A stretch of DNA of 64,000 nucleotides, from positions 16,052,501 to 16,116,500 of the forward strand of contig NC_135566.1 of NCBI RefSeq assembly GCF_964340395.1, in the 5' to 3' direction. Origin of the DNA: Glandiceps talaboti. Its lineage: Eukaryota; Hemichordata; Enteropneusta; Spengelidae. Both the position numbers and the translations under genes were made by a program. This document shows, piece after piece, positions 1-13,046 of this stretch. Below the pieces are notes generated by a model. It saw only the letters and a list, made by a program, of their open reading frames with translations. It was not told the origin of the DNA and searched no databases. Within the stretch, counting starts at the first letter, position 1. Each line of letters begins with the position of its first letter.

Positions 1-2310
1 TATTTTGACATCTTTGCACCATCATTTTAGCGGAGTTATAGGTTTTCTTATAAGATTAGCGATCGCAGCCCGTTTATGCGTCTTTTCGGTATCCTTTATT
101 TCGAAAAAGACTCCTAAACTTTACATCAGTATTTGGATTTAACCATCGCTTTCATCACGTACACTTTTATTGTAGCCTTTGTGATAATGATTTTTACATA
201 TAACGCAATATTTGGTGACAACAACGCAGCTGTTTTCTCGGCATCTTTGGCTTGATAATTATTGTTGGTGGCGGAGTTTAAACAGTGGTTACGTGAGACA
301 GTCTTGTATATTATGTAATACTCACACCAATTTAGTATAATTCTTTATTTTTGATATAGGAAAAGTTTCCTGTTGTATTTTTTCAAATATGCGTTTTGTG
401 ATATCAAAATAATGTTTGTGTAACCGCTAAACAACGCCACTTGTATAATTCGTTGGTGTTACTTTTTCAATGTATTGCTTATGGTGTAACCATGTATCTG
501 TTTCAACGTGTGCATATCTTTGTTAGGTATTGAACACAAATTACAGGGGAAGAGGCCAGTGTTTTTTCAGAAGTTCGGTGCATGAAAAGGATTGACCATA
601 ACCCAAGACCTTGCACAAAATTACGGACCCCCTCCTCTTATATACCCCTCCTATGTCATTGGAATATCTGTGATCAAAAATATATTGCACAAAGCATAAT
701 TCTGGATGGATATAGCAATTATACTTCTTTTTTTTTGCCAACCAATAATTTTGATCTGGCAGTGTTTATAAAAATGTTTGACGTGCCAAATGATATAGGT
801 TAGCTAGTTTCGTTAGCAAGATATTTTGTCAATACAGTGTACCAATGATTGTCCAGTTTCTGTCGAGCAAGACGATGATTTACTTCTACTGAAAATGTCC
901 TTTTTTCCTGTCAATAAGTGAATGCAATTTACAGCCCAAATAGTCATAATATCTTACTGTTTTTCGCCACATTTTACCCCATGTTAAAGTTATCGAAAAA
1001 CCTTAACCAAATAGTTAAATCCGACTATTTTCTTGGATGTTGATAAACTTTGACCAATCCCAACCACGCGGAAACTAATAAGGAACAGCGCATTCTCAGC
1101 TTTAACTTATTTTACTTCACTACAAAATAAAATAGTTGATTCACACCTTCAGAATTTGTCGTAGGGACGACCGTATAATGTCGCACAAGCTCAATAAATG
1201 AACATTATTCGTTTAAGACAAACCCCCTCTCCCTAAACAAACATTCACAAATGCGACATCACACGTTTATATATGGTGTAAGCCATGATGGAAATGGTAG
1301 CGGTCACACTACGATCGATGCAATGTAAAAACATGATGGTAATCATGAAGTTCCATCCTTATGAACCTGTTTACTGAGATGGTAAGCACATCAAAGTACT
1401 ACTGTAAACCCGGCACTGTATCTCACATCAGAAGTAAATTTTTTATAAACTTATCAACATCTCAGTAGCAAATAGAGATTGAAGCTTTTATCATTGAAGA
1501 CGTGAAAGTCGAAATTTGGTTAGAAGTGCGAAAATGAAGTTCAGCAATCGCATTGATGCCAGACCCCTAAACAACGAAGTTTGCTTGTTGAGTTTGTGTG
1601 ACATTGTGCGATCGTCCCTTACCCAATCCTGAAGTGGCACGACTTCAGCAGCAAGGCGTTGGTTATAACTTGCTGCATACACTTTAAGCGTTTTCAAAAT
1701 AAACACCAGTAGAGGATTGCTATTCCCATACATGTCAAACACTTAGTCAATATTTTGATAGCTCATGGGCACAAGCGCTGATATCAAAGGTTTCGATATG
1801 ACTCTCATTTCCTCATGTACATAAAAGTGTTACAAAGTTATACATTATGGGTTGAGATTATTTAAAGATAACTTTGAAATCTACTGCTGTGAAGGAGTCA
1901 TAATACAACCCTTGCAACAGTTATGTAGAGAACCTATGATCAGAGCGTACATACACAAAAAACAATTTTCAGGTGACTTATGTAAATTCATGCGATGCCT
2001 TATCAGTTTCTCTGTGAAAGCTAGTCATATGGTATACTGGAGAATGACTAACTATACAGTCATACAAAAATGACAAGATCATGGCGTGCACCTACACCAC
2101 AAGCACCCGCTATTGGATTTGTATCAATGTATGTCAGTTTGATAGTGTGATAAGGAGAATACTTTCGGCACCTTCAAAGTCAGTTTTAAATTTCCACTAC
2201 TGATAAAAATGACGTTCTGATGACAGGCGTCTCTACATGACTGCTGCAAGGGTTGTACCTAATTTGTACATTTTATATATTGTAGGTATATACTTTTACT
2301 GATTTGTTGG
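1..2310. other. Upstream region, no coding exon recognised
   Basis: This AT-rich stretch precedes the putative signal-peptide exon. I see no convincing coding exon in it. It holds a MITE-like inverted-repeat element at 1164-1618 and, near 1045-1100, a short relative of the inverted repeat found at 2.9-3.3 kb. Promoter and 5' untranslated exons probably lie here or upstream, but no core promoter can be called. Confidence 0.4.
1164..1618. mobile_element. MITE-like element, family 1 copy A
   Basis: The ends are inverted repeats. The left end begins gggacgaccgtataatgtcg and continues with caagctcaataaatgaac; the right end reads gagtttgtgtgacattgtgc followed by gatcgtccc. The interior has no coding potential. 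A second copy in opposite internal orientation lies at about 13527-13995. A target duplication is not clear; TA is possible. It is a non-autonomous DNA-transposon type element of unknown superfamily. Confidence 0.65.
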
Positions 2311-2401
2311 ATGTTGCTCACACAAATGGATATCCGACCACACAAGAACATAATGTCGATGTACATACTGTTGATTTGCTTCTCCGTGGTGTCTATATCA
2401 G
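2311..2401 (+). CDS. Exon 1: signal peptide
   Basis: Two in-frame ATGs (2311 and 2326) precede a short basic stretch (DIRPHKN) and a hydrophobic run, MYILLICFSVVSIS, typical of a cleaved secretory signal. The exon ends at a GTAATT donor in phase 1, which matches the phase of all downstream modules. A phase 1 intron right after the signal peptide is the classic layout for modular extracellular proteins. The start is assigned by position and hydrophobicity; the choice between the ATGs is open, and a 5' untranslated exon may exist. Confidence 0.65.
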
Positions 2402-2936
2402 GTAATTACATTCACATATTGTCTTAATATGATTATCATACAATCTGATTGATAATTTGATTACTATACGGTTGGTATTGTAGTTGCCAATGATTTAAAT
2501 ACCGTGATTGGCAAACATAACTTCTAAGATAATGTTTCTGGTCTCAATTAAATTTCACTTTAGTAACATGTACGAGAACGTCCACTTAATATGTTAAATT
2601 ATGTAAATGCATCAGTTGGTATCACAGATTAGTTTTAGTGTAATGAAACTACTGTGTATGAATGGATCCATGTTTTGCATAAGTTGCAATTACTTCAGTT
2701 TAATTTGAGTTACATATTTGATGTTTAAAAATGGATTTTTCTTAATAGAAAAGTAAATTGGTTCATATTGAAAGATGCATTCACAGGAGTGTCAATGACT
2801 GCAATAGTCATACCAGGTATACTTCACCCACACAGTGGAGTTTTCCTTATAAGCTGACTAGCATGTAAGGTGAAAGATTTGGTTGATGGACGTTGTTGGC
2901 GCTCTTGTTATCATTCTCTGAATACTTACAACGCGT

Positions 2937-3303
2937 TTGACATTACCGTTCAGCGGCTCTGTCTGCTACAACCACGCAGAAACCAATAAGAAACTGCGCA
3001 TGCTATACGTTAAGATAGGAAGATTAAATGAATGAATGAATATTATATAATTTCTTGCAACATGTTCTCTAAATTAAATGGACTAAGGTGCCACCATACA
3101 GACCCCGGATGTCGACACCAAATGCAGTAGTAATAACATTGGCGCTCGTGTGTTTACGGTTAGTTGCAGTAAGCTTGAATGGTTTATTCCATTTAGATAA
3201 AATGTAGTAAGAAATTGCAATCTTGCTATCTTAGTGTAGAACATACACTTTCTTATTGGTTTCTGCGCGTGGTGTATCAAACAGCGGCTATGTTTGAACG
3301 GGA
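2937..3303. repeat. Inverted repeat flanking the first duplicated block
   Basis: The left arm near 2937-3000 (accacgcagaaaccaataag) is the inverse of the right arm near 3250-3303 (cttattggtttctgcgcgtg). Arms also share cagcggct and gttcaa/gttgaac stretches. A diverged left-arm relative occurs near 1045-1100 and the right arm recurs at about 5270-5322 in the second tandem block. It looks like a degraded foldback element. Confidence 0.5.
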
Positions 3304-3970
3304 ACTTGCAATTAGCTGTATTTGTCACACCCAACAAGGAATCTTTCAGTCAACGTGTAGATGGAGAATCATAAATGCATTGTTACTCCTAAATGTGATA
3401 AGGACTATTTTTTCACATATTTATTGAAATATATATAATAGAGGTTAAGGTCAAATCCGTTTGTATGTGCCGACCTGTTTGTAGTAAATTTCAATTCAGC
3501 AACGTCAACTTACTTAAAAAAATCTTCAAATGAATCGATATTTAATCTGAAAACATTCCCCGCCGTATCCGTGTATATAACCAAGGAATATTTGAAATCT
3601 AAAAGTGTTAGTCTAAGAATGTTTATCTTCTTTACCAGAAATAGCCTAAGTGCTAAAACCAGCTACTCCACGATTCCGTTGTTGACATGTGGAAAGATAG
3701 TATCTCCGTGCTACACCCTATATACCATTCAAAAGTTAAATGAATGAGTACACTTTTGAATTAGTCATTAACTATTCTGCTTGTCAAATCTAAGACGCCT
3801 AGTAACTTAAAGGTACTTGTACTGTATAGGTACTCGCATGTGAATGTCAATTAAAATTATATATGAAGTGCTTTTGAAAAAAAATTGTCATATTATTTAG
3901 CTTTTAATTTTTTATTGTTTCCGAGTAATTCTTTTAAGTTTTAAAGTAAACAACCATTGTTCTCCTACAG

Positions 3971-4258
3971 ATGCAAGTACGGATGCCACTGACGCATTTA
4001 CAAGTATTTCTACTCTACCAAATGATGTTAATCAATCTGACATTTTCACAACTACTGATGATTCCTCAGTCAGCTCTGAGATGACTACAACAACCACAAT
4101 ATCCCCATCTACACCGCACAGGCACACAACTATTGATGCTACTACAACTAATGGTGATATTGCTAGTACTGATGACACTTCTTCTACTACTACTACTACT
4201 ACTAATACTAATACTGTGTTTACAAATGGCTATACTTCAGTTGATTCTACAACCCATG
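3971..4258 (+). CDS. Exon 2a: Thr/Ser-rich mucin-like segment
   Basis: The acceptor is ctcctacag at 3970. The frame (DASTDATDAFTSISTLPNDV...) enters in phase 1 and is dominated by Thr, Ser, Asn and Asp, as expected for an O-glycosylated mucin-like stalk. A possible phase 1 donor, catg|gtatga at 4259, gives a 96-codon 1-1 exon. The same site is kept in copy B, where the exon also divides by three. If this donor is not used, the frame reaches TGA at about 4312. The acceptor is well supported, the donor moderately. Confidence 0.6.
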
Positions 4259-4740
4259 GTATGATTAGTCCACATGACACTTCACCCACACAAACTGCAT
4301 CTACTACCTTGTGACACTTTACCTACACAACTGCATCTACCACTGCTAATACTGCTTCTACAAATGGCTATACTTCAATTTATACTACTACAACCAATGA
4401 CGTGGCTACGACTGGTGACACTTCACCTACACACACTGCATCTACCACTGCTAATATTGCTTTTACGCATGTCTATACTTCACACTTGATACTACTAAAG
4501 CTAAGGCCGTAGCTACCATTGGTGACACTTCGTCTACACAAGCTACATCTGCTACTGCTAATATTGCTTCTATAGATGGATGCACTTCACAAAACAACTC
4601 GTATTTTTTTAGTCGTGCTGACGCTTCATCTATACGCATATCACCCGAACCACAACTACCAATGCTAGTACTACATCTACGATGCCAATACTTTCACTTG
4701 GTACTTCTATCAACATAACGTTATTACAACAATCATAAAG
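4259..4740 (+). pseudogene. Frameshifted Thr-rich repeat remnant downstream of exon 2a
   Basis: Repeats of the type ACT-TCA-CCT-ACA-CAA-ACT-GCA-TCT continue past the proposed donor but change frame, with a stop near 4312 and more Thr-rich coding in other frames to about 4700. Comparison with block B shows a deletion at the junction near 4305. It is either decayed coding sequence now intronic or part of an alternatively spliced exon. Confidence 0.5.
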
Positions 4741-6342
4741 CTCCATTACCTCCCACTTAATATGACCATGCAGAGGATCATACTAAACACATTAGAAGGG
4801 TTTGGTAGAATCATTATTGAAATATTATACTGTAATTTCTTAAAATTAGACGTTTGGGTTAAGGACACATCTAATCTTTACTATCCTTACCACATGTTTC
4901 TAATGCCAAGTTAATACTTTCTTCATCACTTCAGCCTTTGAATGTCAAAGATGTATAATTGTCTCGCCAGATTAGGTTGCCAGGGCGATAAACACTTTAA
5001 ATTGTTCTGAAGAAAGTATATAAATATAAATGTTCCCATATCAACAAGTGACATAAAAATATTTACGCAAATGTTTCTTTTACATATAATACATTACCCG
5101 TATCCCATTATATGTAACAGACCCCGGATGCCGACACCAAATGCAGTAGTAATAACATTGGCGCTCGTGTGTTTACGGTTAGTTGCAGTAAGCTTGAATG
5201 GTTTATTCCATTTAGATAAAATGTAGTAAGAAATTGCAATCTTGCTATCTTAGTGTAGAACATACACTTTCTTATTGGTTTCTGCGCGTGGTGTATCAAA
5301 CAGCGGCTATGTTTGAACGGGAACTTGAAATTAGCTGTATTTGTCACACCCAACAAGGAATCTTTCAGTCAACGTGTAGATGGAGAATCATAAATGCATT
5401 GTTACTCCTAAATGTGATAAGGACTATTTTTCACATATTTATTGAAATATATATAATAGAGGTTAAGGTCAAATCCGTTTGTATGTGCCGACCTGTATGT
5501 AGTAAATTTTAATTCAGCAACGTCAACTTACTTAAAAAAATCTTCAAATGAAAATTCATCTGGTAAACCACAGTGTCGAATTACACTTTTGTTCCAAACA
5601 CAAATTGGAAAATTGTACCGGAAATTTTCGACTGCACTTTGCCAACAGAGAATCTTGCTTGAAAGATCTCCAAATTTCTCCATGTGTAAGCATGCTTCTG
5701 TATAGGCTACCCATTTCTGGGGGATTCTGTAGATTCTCGCTTGTTTGACACAAACACCTTGATAACTTCGGTTCTATCAGTGGAAAAGTATGAACATGAA
5801 GAAGAGGGTAAATGTTCACCGAGGTTTATCAAGTAAAAGCACTTGATAATTTGTAAACTTTGACTGGGTCTGATAACAACAACAGAGAACGTATAGCTAT
5901 CAATGAATCGATATTTAATCTGAAAACATTCCCCGCCTTATCCGTATATATAACCAAGGACTATTTGAAATCTAAAAGTGTTAGTCTAAGAATGTTTATC
6001 TTCTTTACCAGAAATATCCTAAGTGCTAAAACCAGCTACTCCATGATTCCGTTGTTGACATGTGGAAAGATAGTATCTCCGTGCTACACCCTATATACCA
6101 TTCAAAAGTTAAATGAATGAGTACGCTTTTGAAATAGTCATTAAGTATTCTGCATGTCAAATCTAAGACGCCTAGTAACTTAAAGGTACTTGTACTGTAT
6201 AGGTACTTGCATGTGAATGTCAATTAAAATTATAAATGAAGTGCTTTTGAAAAAAACACTCATATTATTTCGCTTTTAATTTTTTATTGTTTCCTAGAAA
6301 TTCTTTTAAGTTTTAAAGTAAACAACCATTGTTCTCCTACAG

Positions 6343-6618
6343 ATGCAAGTACGCATGCCACTGACGCAGTTACAAGTATTTCTACTTTACCAAATGACGT
6401 TACTCAATCTGACGTTTTCACAACTACTGATGATTCCTCAGTCAGCTCTGAGATGACTACAACAACCACGTTATCCCCATCTACACTGGACAGGCACACA
6501 ACTATTGATGTTACTACAACTAATGGTGATATTGCTAGTACTGATGACACTACTTCTACTACTACTACTAATACTGCGTTTACAAATGGCTATACCTCAG
6601 TTGATTCTACAACCCATG
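6343..6618 (+). CDS. Exon 2b: Thr/Ser-rich mucin-like segment
   Basis: Duplicate of exon 2a, with acceptor ctcctacag at 6342 and the conserved possible donor catg|gtatga at 6619. It has 92 codons in phase 1-1, and the length difference from 2a (12 bases) keeps the frame. It lies before the first CUB exon, so both Thr-rich segments could form an extended, glycosylated spacer between the signal peptide and the CUB array. Without transcripts I cannot say whether both copies are used. Confidence 0.58.
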
Positions 6619-7260
6619 GTATGATTAGTCCACGTGACACTTCACCTACACAAACTGCATCTACACTGCTGATATTGCTTCTACACATGGCTGTACTTCG
6701 CATGATACGACTACAGCTAAGGCCGTGGCTACTTCTTGTAACACTTCACCTACACAAACTGCATCTACCACTGATAATACTGCTTCTACAAATGGCTATA
6801 CTTCAGTTTATACTACTACAACCAATGGCGTGGCTACGACTGGTTACACTTCACCTACACACACTGCATCTACCACTGCTAATATTGCTTTTACGCATGG
6901 CTATACTTCACTTGATACTACTAAAGCTAAGGCCGTAGCTTCCATTGGTGACACTTCGTCTACACAAACTACATCTGCTACTGCTAATATTGCTTGTATA
7001 GATGGATGCACTTCACAAAACAACTCGTATTTTTAGTCGTGCTGACGCTTCATCTATGCGCATATCACCCAAACCACAACTACCAATGCTAGTACTACAT
7101 CTACGAATGCCAATACTTCCACTTGGTACTTCTATCAACGTAACGTTATTACAACAATCATAAAGCTCCATTACCTCCTACTTAATATGACCATGCAGAG
7201 GATCATACTAAACACATTAGAAGGGTTTGGTAGAATCATTATTGAAATAACAATACTGTA
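6619..7260 (+). pseudogene. Frameshifted Thr-rich repeat remnant downstream of exon 2b
   Basis: Thr-rich coding continues in frame to about 6660. A one-base deletion at tctacactgctgat (expected tctaccactg...) then moves it to another frame, open from 6725 to the stop near 7034, and a third frame is open beyond that (TNASTTSTNANTST). This looks like a once longer mucin exon that has decayed. Confidence 0.5.
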
Positions 7261-7663
7261 ATGTCTTAAAATTAGACGTTTGGGTTAAGGACACATCTAA
7301 TGTTTACTATCCTTACCTCATGTTTCTAATGCCAAGTTAATATTTTCTTCATCACTTCAGCCTTTGAATGTCAAAGATGTATAATTGTATGGCCAGATCA
7401 GGTTGCCAGGGCGATAAACACTTTAAATTGTTCTGAAGAAAGTATATAAATATAAAAGTTCCCATATCAACAAGTGACAAAAAAACCTTTACGCAAATGT
7501 TTCTTTTACATATAATACATTACCCGTATCCCATTATGTATATACAATATGTATCATCAGCAACCCCCCCCCCCACCACACACACACACACACACATCAC
7601 CACCCACCTACTTCCCGCGCAAATCTGACAAATGTGTTAAGATGAGGCGCCAAACAGATGTTA

Positions 7664-7668
7664 TTATT

Positions 7669-7700
<32 letters not shown>

Positions 7701-7955
7701 GGTGGTGGTGGTGGTGGTGAATGAATGAATGAGTGAGTAAGTGAAGTTATTTTAAATAACAATGAGTTGTTCATTAATTCAAAGTAGTGGTAGTAGTAGT
7801 AGCAGCAGCAGCAGCAGAAGCAGCAGCAGTAGTAGTAGTAGTAGTATTAGTAGTAGTAGTAGTAGCAGCAGTAGAAACAGTAGCAGCAGCAGTAGTAGTA
7901 GTAGTAGTAGTAGTAGTAATAGTAGTAGTAGTAATAGTAGTAGTAGCAATATATC
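7664..7955. repeat. Trinucleotide arrays (GAT/GGT)n then (AGT/AGC)n
   Basis: Runs of atg and gtg (about 7664-7720) are followed by a long imperfect agt/agc array (about 7787-7955). Open frames of poly-Ser or poly-Val across it are artefacts of the repeat. Confidence 0.9.
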
Positions 7956-8111
7956 ATGATGACGTTTATATATTGTATTTATTTATATATATAAATGGTA
8001 TGTTATAGTTAGTAATGTTTAATAACTGTAAAAGGGCGTAACATGTAGTCCGCATGACCCGATCGATTTCTAAGTCAAATGTCTAAAATTATCTCTATGA
8101 TTTAGTTGTAG

Positions 8112-8456
8112 GATGTGGTGAAAACTATATCCTCAACAGAAGTAGGTCAGTAACCATAGAGTCTCCAAATTATCCTAATAACTATCCAAATAATGCATGG
8201 TGTGAATGGTTTATCGAAGCATCAGACTATTGGAGAAGAATCCGTGTGGAATGGGAGGAGTTCTCGACAGATTCTTGTGGAGACTATGTTTCCCTTGGAT
8301 ACGGTGACATTATTGGTGAAAACGTGTTAATTGACCAACATTCAGGCAGTTGTACTCCAAATCCCATGATGTATAACTATCATAAATTGTGGATGACATT
8401 TGTATCTGACGCTTTTGGCCAGCAGCGAGGGTTCAGAGTCCGAATGAGAGATAGTG
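8112..8456 (+). CDS. Exon 3: CUB domain 1
   Basis: The acceptor is gttgtag, the donor GTAAGA, phase 1-1, 115 codons. The exon reads CGENY..., then VTIESPNYPNNYPNN, WCEWFIEAS, the acidic stretch FSTDSCGDYVSLGYGD, IDQHSG and LWMTFVSD, ending GFRVRMRDSG. This is a full CUB fold of usual length (about 110 residues) with four cysteines and the Asp-Tyr of the calcium-site region. CUB domains bind protein or carbohydrate partners outside the cell. It is closest in the window to CUB4. Confidence 0.92.
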
Positions 8457-8817
8457 GTAAGATAACATTATTCTTGTAAACACACGACAGCTTCGAGTGT
8501 AATCAATATCTCAGACCACTATAGAGGTTAGGCTATCAGCTAGCCCTCGGATAAAATACGACACACAGCCGAACAACGCTATCACATGCGAACTTCGTTC
8601 ACTTATAGTTATAGCTCCGAAAGAAAGCCCGAACGTCTAGCAGCAAGACTACATAGAGGTCTGAGTCAATATATACATCACATGCTATTTAAGCTTCAAC
8701 GTCAGTAATATCGAGTGGGATACTTTCCAAGTGAACAAATAACACCTTATAAGTAGTTATGCATGTTAGTTAGCATCATCATCCTATACCATCTTCATCC
8801 ACTATTACATATACTAT

Positions 8818-9002
8818 AACACTTATATATATTGCCTGGCTATGAGGGCACAAGTGACGCCTATTACTCCAAGGACTGATATTCAGCAACTGTTTCCAGA
8901 GGCTGAAACCCGAAGGATATAATTGCTACACACTGGTAACAGCAAAAGGGTTAATATGACGTCCAGTAGTGCCTAAATAAGGCCAGGCAATAAGTGTTTT
9001 AT
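8818..9002. mobile_element. Foldback MITE-like element, family 4 copy A
   Basis: The left end (ataacacttatatatattgcctggctatgagggc) and right end (gcctaaataaggccaggcaataagtgtttt) are inverted. The same end sequence, attgcctggc, bounds the element at 39602-39790, and a more distant relative is at 18162-18358. There is no coding sequence. Confidence 0.6.
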
Positions 9003-9600
9003 AACGTCACATTCTCAAGCACATATTTCCATAGTCAAAACAAATCACAATGGACTCCTGTGTTACTGTCATAATGCTATTGTGTGTTAAAGTGTCCTCA
9101 AGGGTAAACAGAACAAATCGTCGCCGTTTGTATGCACATAGATGTCACTACTGGTCAATAATCCACACCACGTGATGCGTGAAGGTTGTATGAAAGTGAT
9201 GTGTTATTCCATGTTATAAAAATGGCATATATACTACTGTTGATATTTATACGTTCTGTTGTATGTATTTATAAAATATCGAAGCCGTGATTATTCATTA
9301 CTACTAGTACAGTTTGACCAACCTTACAATTTCTAGCTCTGTATTGCTAGTTTGATTTTATGGTCATATTATCCCCAAAACACGGAATTGAGGAGGCCAT
9401 ATTAGCCGTACATAAACAAAATGTACCCTAGGAATTCATGGGGGTGGGAGTGGGTTACGTGTTGCCTCCTTCGCCCACGAGGCATAACATTGATAGTAAA
9501 CCCTCCCAAGTTCATATTCAGTATTCTTATCTTATCACCAGTGAATGCCTAATGCAATTTCATGGCAATTATGGCAGTGTAGATATTTATATATATTAAC

Positions 9601-9618
9601 GTTATATATATATATATA

Positions 9619-9671
<53 letters not shown>
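9601..9671. repeat. (TA)n and (ATT)n microsatellite
   Basis: An uninterrupted tatata run followed by about sixteen att units inside the CUB1-CUB2 intron. Confidence 0.9.
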
Positions 9672-9672
<1 letters not shown>

Positions 9673-12577
9673 AAGTGAAGGGGTTTAAATAGTATAATAA
9701 AGCATTGTGTGAGAGACAATTTAGAGGAATGGTGCCTTTTGGTCCTATTGTCAATAAAATGTATCCGTTTGAGCATATATTTGCTATGCCGGCTCATATT
9801 TGCTATGCTGATTGACGTTTGAGAACGCCCTTTCACAACTTTATCTGTACATACTTCTGCATTCAATTTGTGAGAGTCTAAAATATAGTAAAAGTAATTT
9901 CAAAATTGCATGTTAGGAAAATGAAAAAGTTAAGGGATGTGATATTATCATAATGAAAATGTCTGGGAGGACTTTAGTTGAATATCACTGAAGTTGAAGA
10001 TTACTACTCAATTAATTTTGCGACATTTCTCATTCAAGCTCAAGTTATAACAGTTTGGAGTTTGGTTACTCCTCTGTATATGAATATAAATATAAGTATT
10101 ATTTAATTTATTACTAATTATGCACACTCCACACTTTAATAACTGAACTTTTAATAATTCAAATCTAATGTATGTCATAATACTGTGGAGTGTGTCCTGT
10201 CGACAAAAGTCTAAATGTTTGTATATACTATTAGCAGTTCTGTGCAATGACAAAACATAGATCAGAGTGAAATATCCTCAGGAATCTATAGAGTTTGTTC
10301 GAACCTAAATTATTTATTTCTATATGCCAGTGTAACTGACTGTGACTTCACATGTTTCGGACTAGTTTGGCTTTTACCAATATTTCTCCTGGGGCGGAAC
10401 CAGTGGCCATCTCTGATAGGGGTGTGTCGTCATAGGCCCAATTTTAGACCCACTTTGACCAAAAATCAATATCCTATTTTAGACCATTAATTTACAGGTT
10501 TTTTTTAGCATAAAGTTTAGACAAAATACATTTTCCTGAGGGGCAACATTTTTGGGCAACTAATGGCAAATACGATTTGGCAAAGGACAAAGGGCCACAT
10601 TTTAGACCAAACAAAATCAAATATAATGCAAAGTGGACCCGTTAACATTTAGACTCTTGAGTTCGAAAAAACCCTGACCCCATTTTAGACCAAATGGCTA
10701 GAAAACGAACCCAAAAGTGTGGCACATAAATGTATACTCAAATAAGGGACTAGCGCCCCCCCCCCCGATATTTGTCTGAACAGCTCGCATCACGACCGAG
10801 CAAGGTACAGACAAATACATTGTTCTGTAATGATTTATAAAGTTGCTGATGACATTCCCTGAATACAATATTTGCAATGCGTCTCACAATAGTTGTAATA
10901 TTATTCCGAAATCACTGCTGTTTTCAAATCATCGTAGACTTTCACAACATACTGTTACAAATATTCCATGAAGTGTTTAGTAGTAGTATTTCTACTATGC
11001 AGCAGTACATTGACAGGTACAAAATTTTGATTATACAGTGTTGCAAAGTTTACTGAAAAGATAATCGATTTTTTCCGACCCCCTGCAGGCGCTCTGAGCT
11101 GTGCGAGTGTTATAAAATTTGAGCCAGGTTTTTGAGCTATTGCATTGCTTATTTAATTGTGGAGTCAAATGATGTATCCATTCGTGCCAAAATTTGGCCT
11201 CAGATTTCTGTCTGCTATGAAGACAGGTGTACTTGATATTTAAGGACCATTTACAAAAATAATAGTTACCAACGAACGTTAGATTACGTCACTGTACCCA
11301 TCAATGTCGCTCATCAGATTTCACACTAAATGTGTTGCTTCCCATCAGAAAATTTAACTGAAAGTAAGGGAATTTATGATCGTAACATATTCAGTCATAA
11401 AGTAATCAGGTTATTGGCAATTTCCATGACTTGTTTAGAAAGATTGCAGTTCAATAATATTTGGAAGCAACAGCATAAAATTAGTGCTAAATATTACGTG
11501 ATCACAATCAATCCCAGTCAACCAGATGCACATGTGGTATGTTTGTGCCTCCTGTATGGTGTACGGACGGACTAGCCTGTCTGTCAGTGTCACATTTGCT
11601 TCTTATCGTTAAGATGTTGTAAGAATTTGAAAATAGTCTGTGTCTGATCAACAGAACTTCTCTTCCACTAAAGTTTAGACAACATTTAGTTGTACTCGCT
11701 CATGTAAACGTTGTTGATCATGCTTGAGATGTCACACTGACCTCGTTTCCTTCGACGTCCTTATGAAAATAGGTCCTTGCTATTCATGGATTGCTGATCA
11801 TCGACCATCATCATCAGTGTAAACAGTGAACAAATACACCTCTTTTGAACACATCTATCGCCTTTCGTACAGGCACTAACGTACGTAGACATGCTAACAT
11901 CAACATCGTAAAAACTTCCAGTTGTGATAGTTGCGCAACGCAGTGAAATCGTTGTCCGTTAAATGCAACTGATAGAATTTTTGAACGTCTTTTGACAATG
12001 TGTTTTTGAAAATTTCACAATGTTTTTGACATAACTTGCCAGTGTTGATGTTTTTAACGTATGACTCTGAGCCGAGTTCTATGCATAACCGGTGTAGGCA
12101 CCCGTTCCTTAGTCAGTCTCTCGATATGTCTCATTTTTTCTGATGAAAGTGTTTATATTTTGTCAAAGAATGAATCACTGCTCTTGACAAACGTCCAGTC
12201 GTTGGGAAAATGTTCCCAGCCTGAAAGTCTGGTGTAATATTACTGATCTCAACATATACGTTAGCGACGGCAGCTGTTGCAATGGTGACTACATTCTGAA
12301 AACTGAATGAAAATAACAGATGAGCGCTGTAGCTCATCACTTCATAAAATTAATGCGCGTTCAGCGAAAGTTTGACAATATTTTAGTTTAAAATTATCAT
12401 TATAATAGAAAAAATAGTGGGTCTATGTATGTAATAAATAATCTCCCGGTATTTCTCATTCGTGCTACGTCATCTCAGACTCATGATTCCCCTATGTCTG
12501 TATCCCCTATGTCTGTATCAGAAATTATGCTCGATTTATAAACAATTTAGTATGGATATAATGTTTCTCATGGAAGA

Positions 12578-12728
12578 AAAAATAATTTGATATTATTCCC
12601 CAATATTTTTCTTCGTTCAGCGACTCACTAGACGAGAAGGAATAGAACGAGTAGCACGAGTAAAAACCCTTAGGTCACGAGTATCACGGTTGAATGAAGA
12701 AAACTACTGGGGAATAATATAATTATAC
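12578..12728. repeat. Foldback element
   Basis: The left arm (tgatattattccccaatatt, then tttcttcgttcag) is the imperfect inverse of the right arm (ttgaatgaagaaaac, then tactggggaataatataatt). The loop is rich in cgag motifs. No coding sequence. Confidence 0.5.
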
Positions 12729-13046
12729 CATTGCCAGTAATATAAAAAAAATCATAGAAAGTAATGGCAATCTTGAGCGCTTTGACTCATTTCGAATACA
12801 GCAGAACCAGTGACGTAGACACGCGTTGTCGTGACGTATGTTCAACGTCGACCAGAGTTTTTATCCCATACATTTTGTTGAACCTGGCTCGTGTATGGTA
12901 TAAATATATAAATATGTAAGTATAACACAAATATAACATTGTATAACAAATACAGACCAACACACCATTGTATTTATATAAAACTGTTACAATACGTCAT
13001 ACAATAGGTTTTCATTTTCATATCTTTTGTTCTACATTGTGCTCAG

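Larger units (their letters stand above)
3098..5116. repeat. Tandem block A, about 2.0 kb, carrying a Thr-rich exon
   Basis: The sequence from acagaccccggatg onward is nearly the same as 5117-7540, including flanking intron sequence, the Thr-rich exon and the region after it. Block A lacks a roughly 330-base stretch that block B carries at about 5550-5885. High intron identity shows a fairly recent direct duplication. Confidence 0.8.
5117..7540. repeat. Tandem block B, about 2.4 kb, carrying the second Thr-rich exon
   Basis: Direct duplicate of block A. The left junction is acagaccccggatgccgaca and the right end matches acattacccgtatcccatta of block A. It holds an extra stretch of about 330 bases at 5550-5885 and a longer Thr-rich tail. 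The extra stretch shows no recognisable gene. Confidence 0.8.
9003..13046. other. Large intron between CUB1 and CUB2
   Basis: No coding exon recognised. It contains a (TA)n/(ATT)n microsatellite at 9601-9671, a stretch near 10430-10700 in which ttttagacc recurs several times, and a foldback element at 12578-12728. The remainder is AT-rich without features I can name. Confidence 0.5.

Noticed and set aside
7762-8008. Poly-Ser and poly-Val open frames
   Set aside because: They are translations of an agt/agc microsatellite with no splice or homology support.
10430-10700. Recurring ttttagacc motif
   Set aside because: Spacing is irregular and no unit could be defined; possibly an old degraded repeat.
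11330-11575. 81-codon open frame in the CUB1-CUB2 intron
   Set aside because: No domain, no splice-phase fit and no repeat elsewhere; open by chance.
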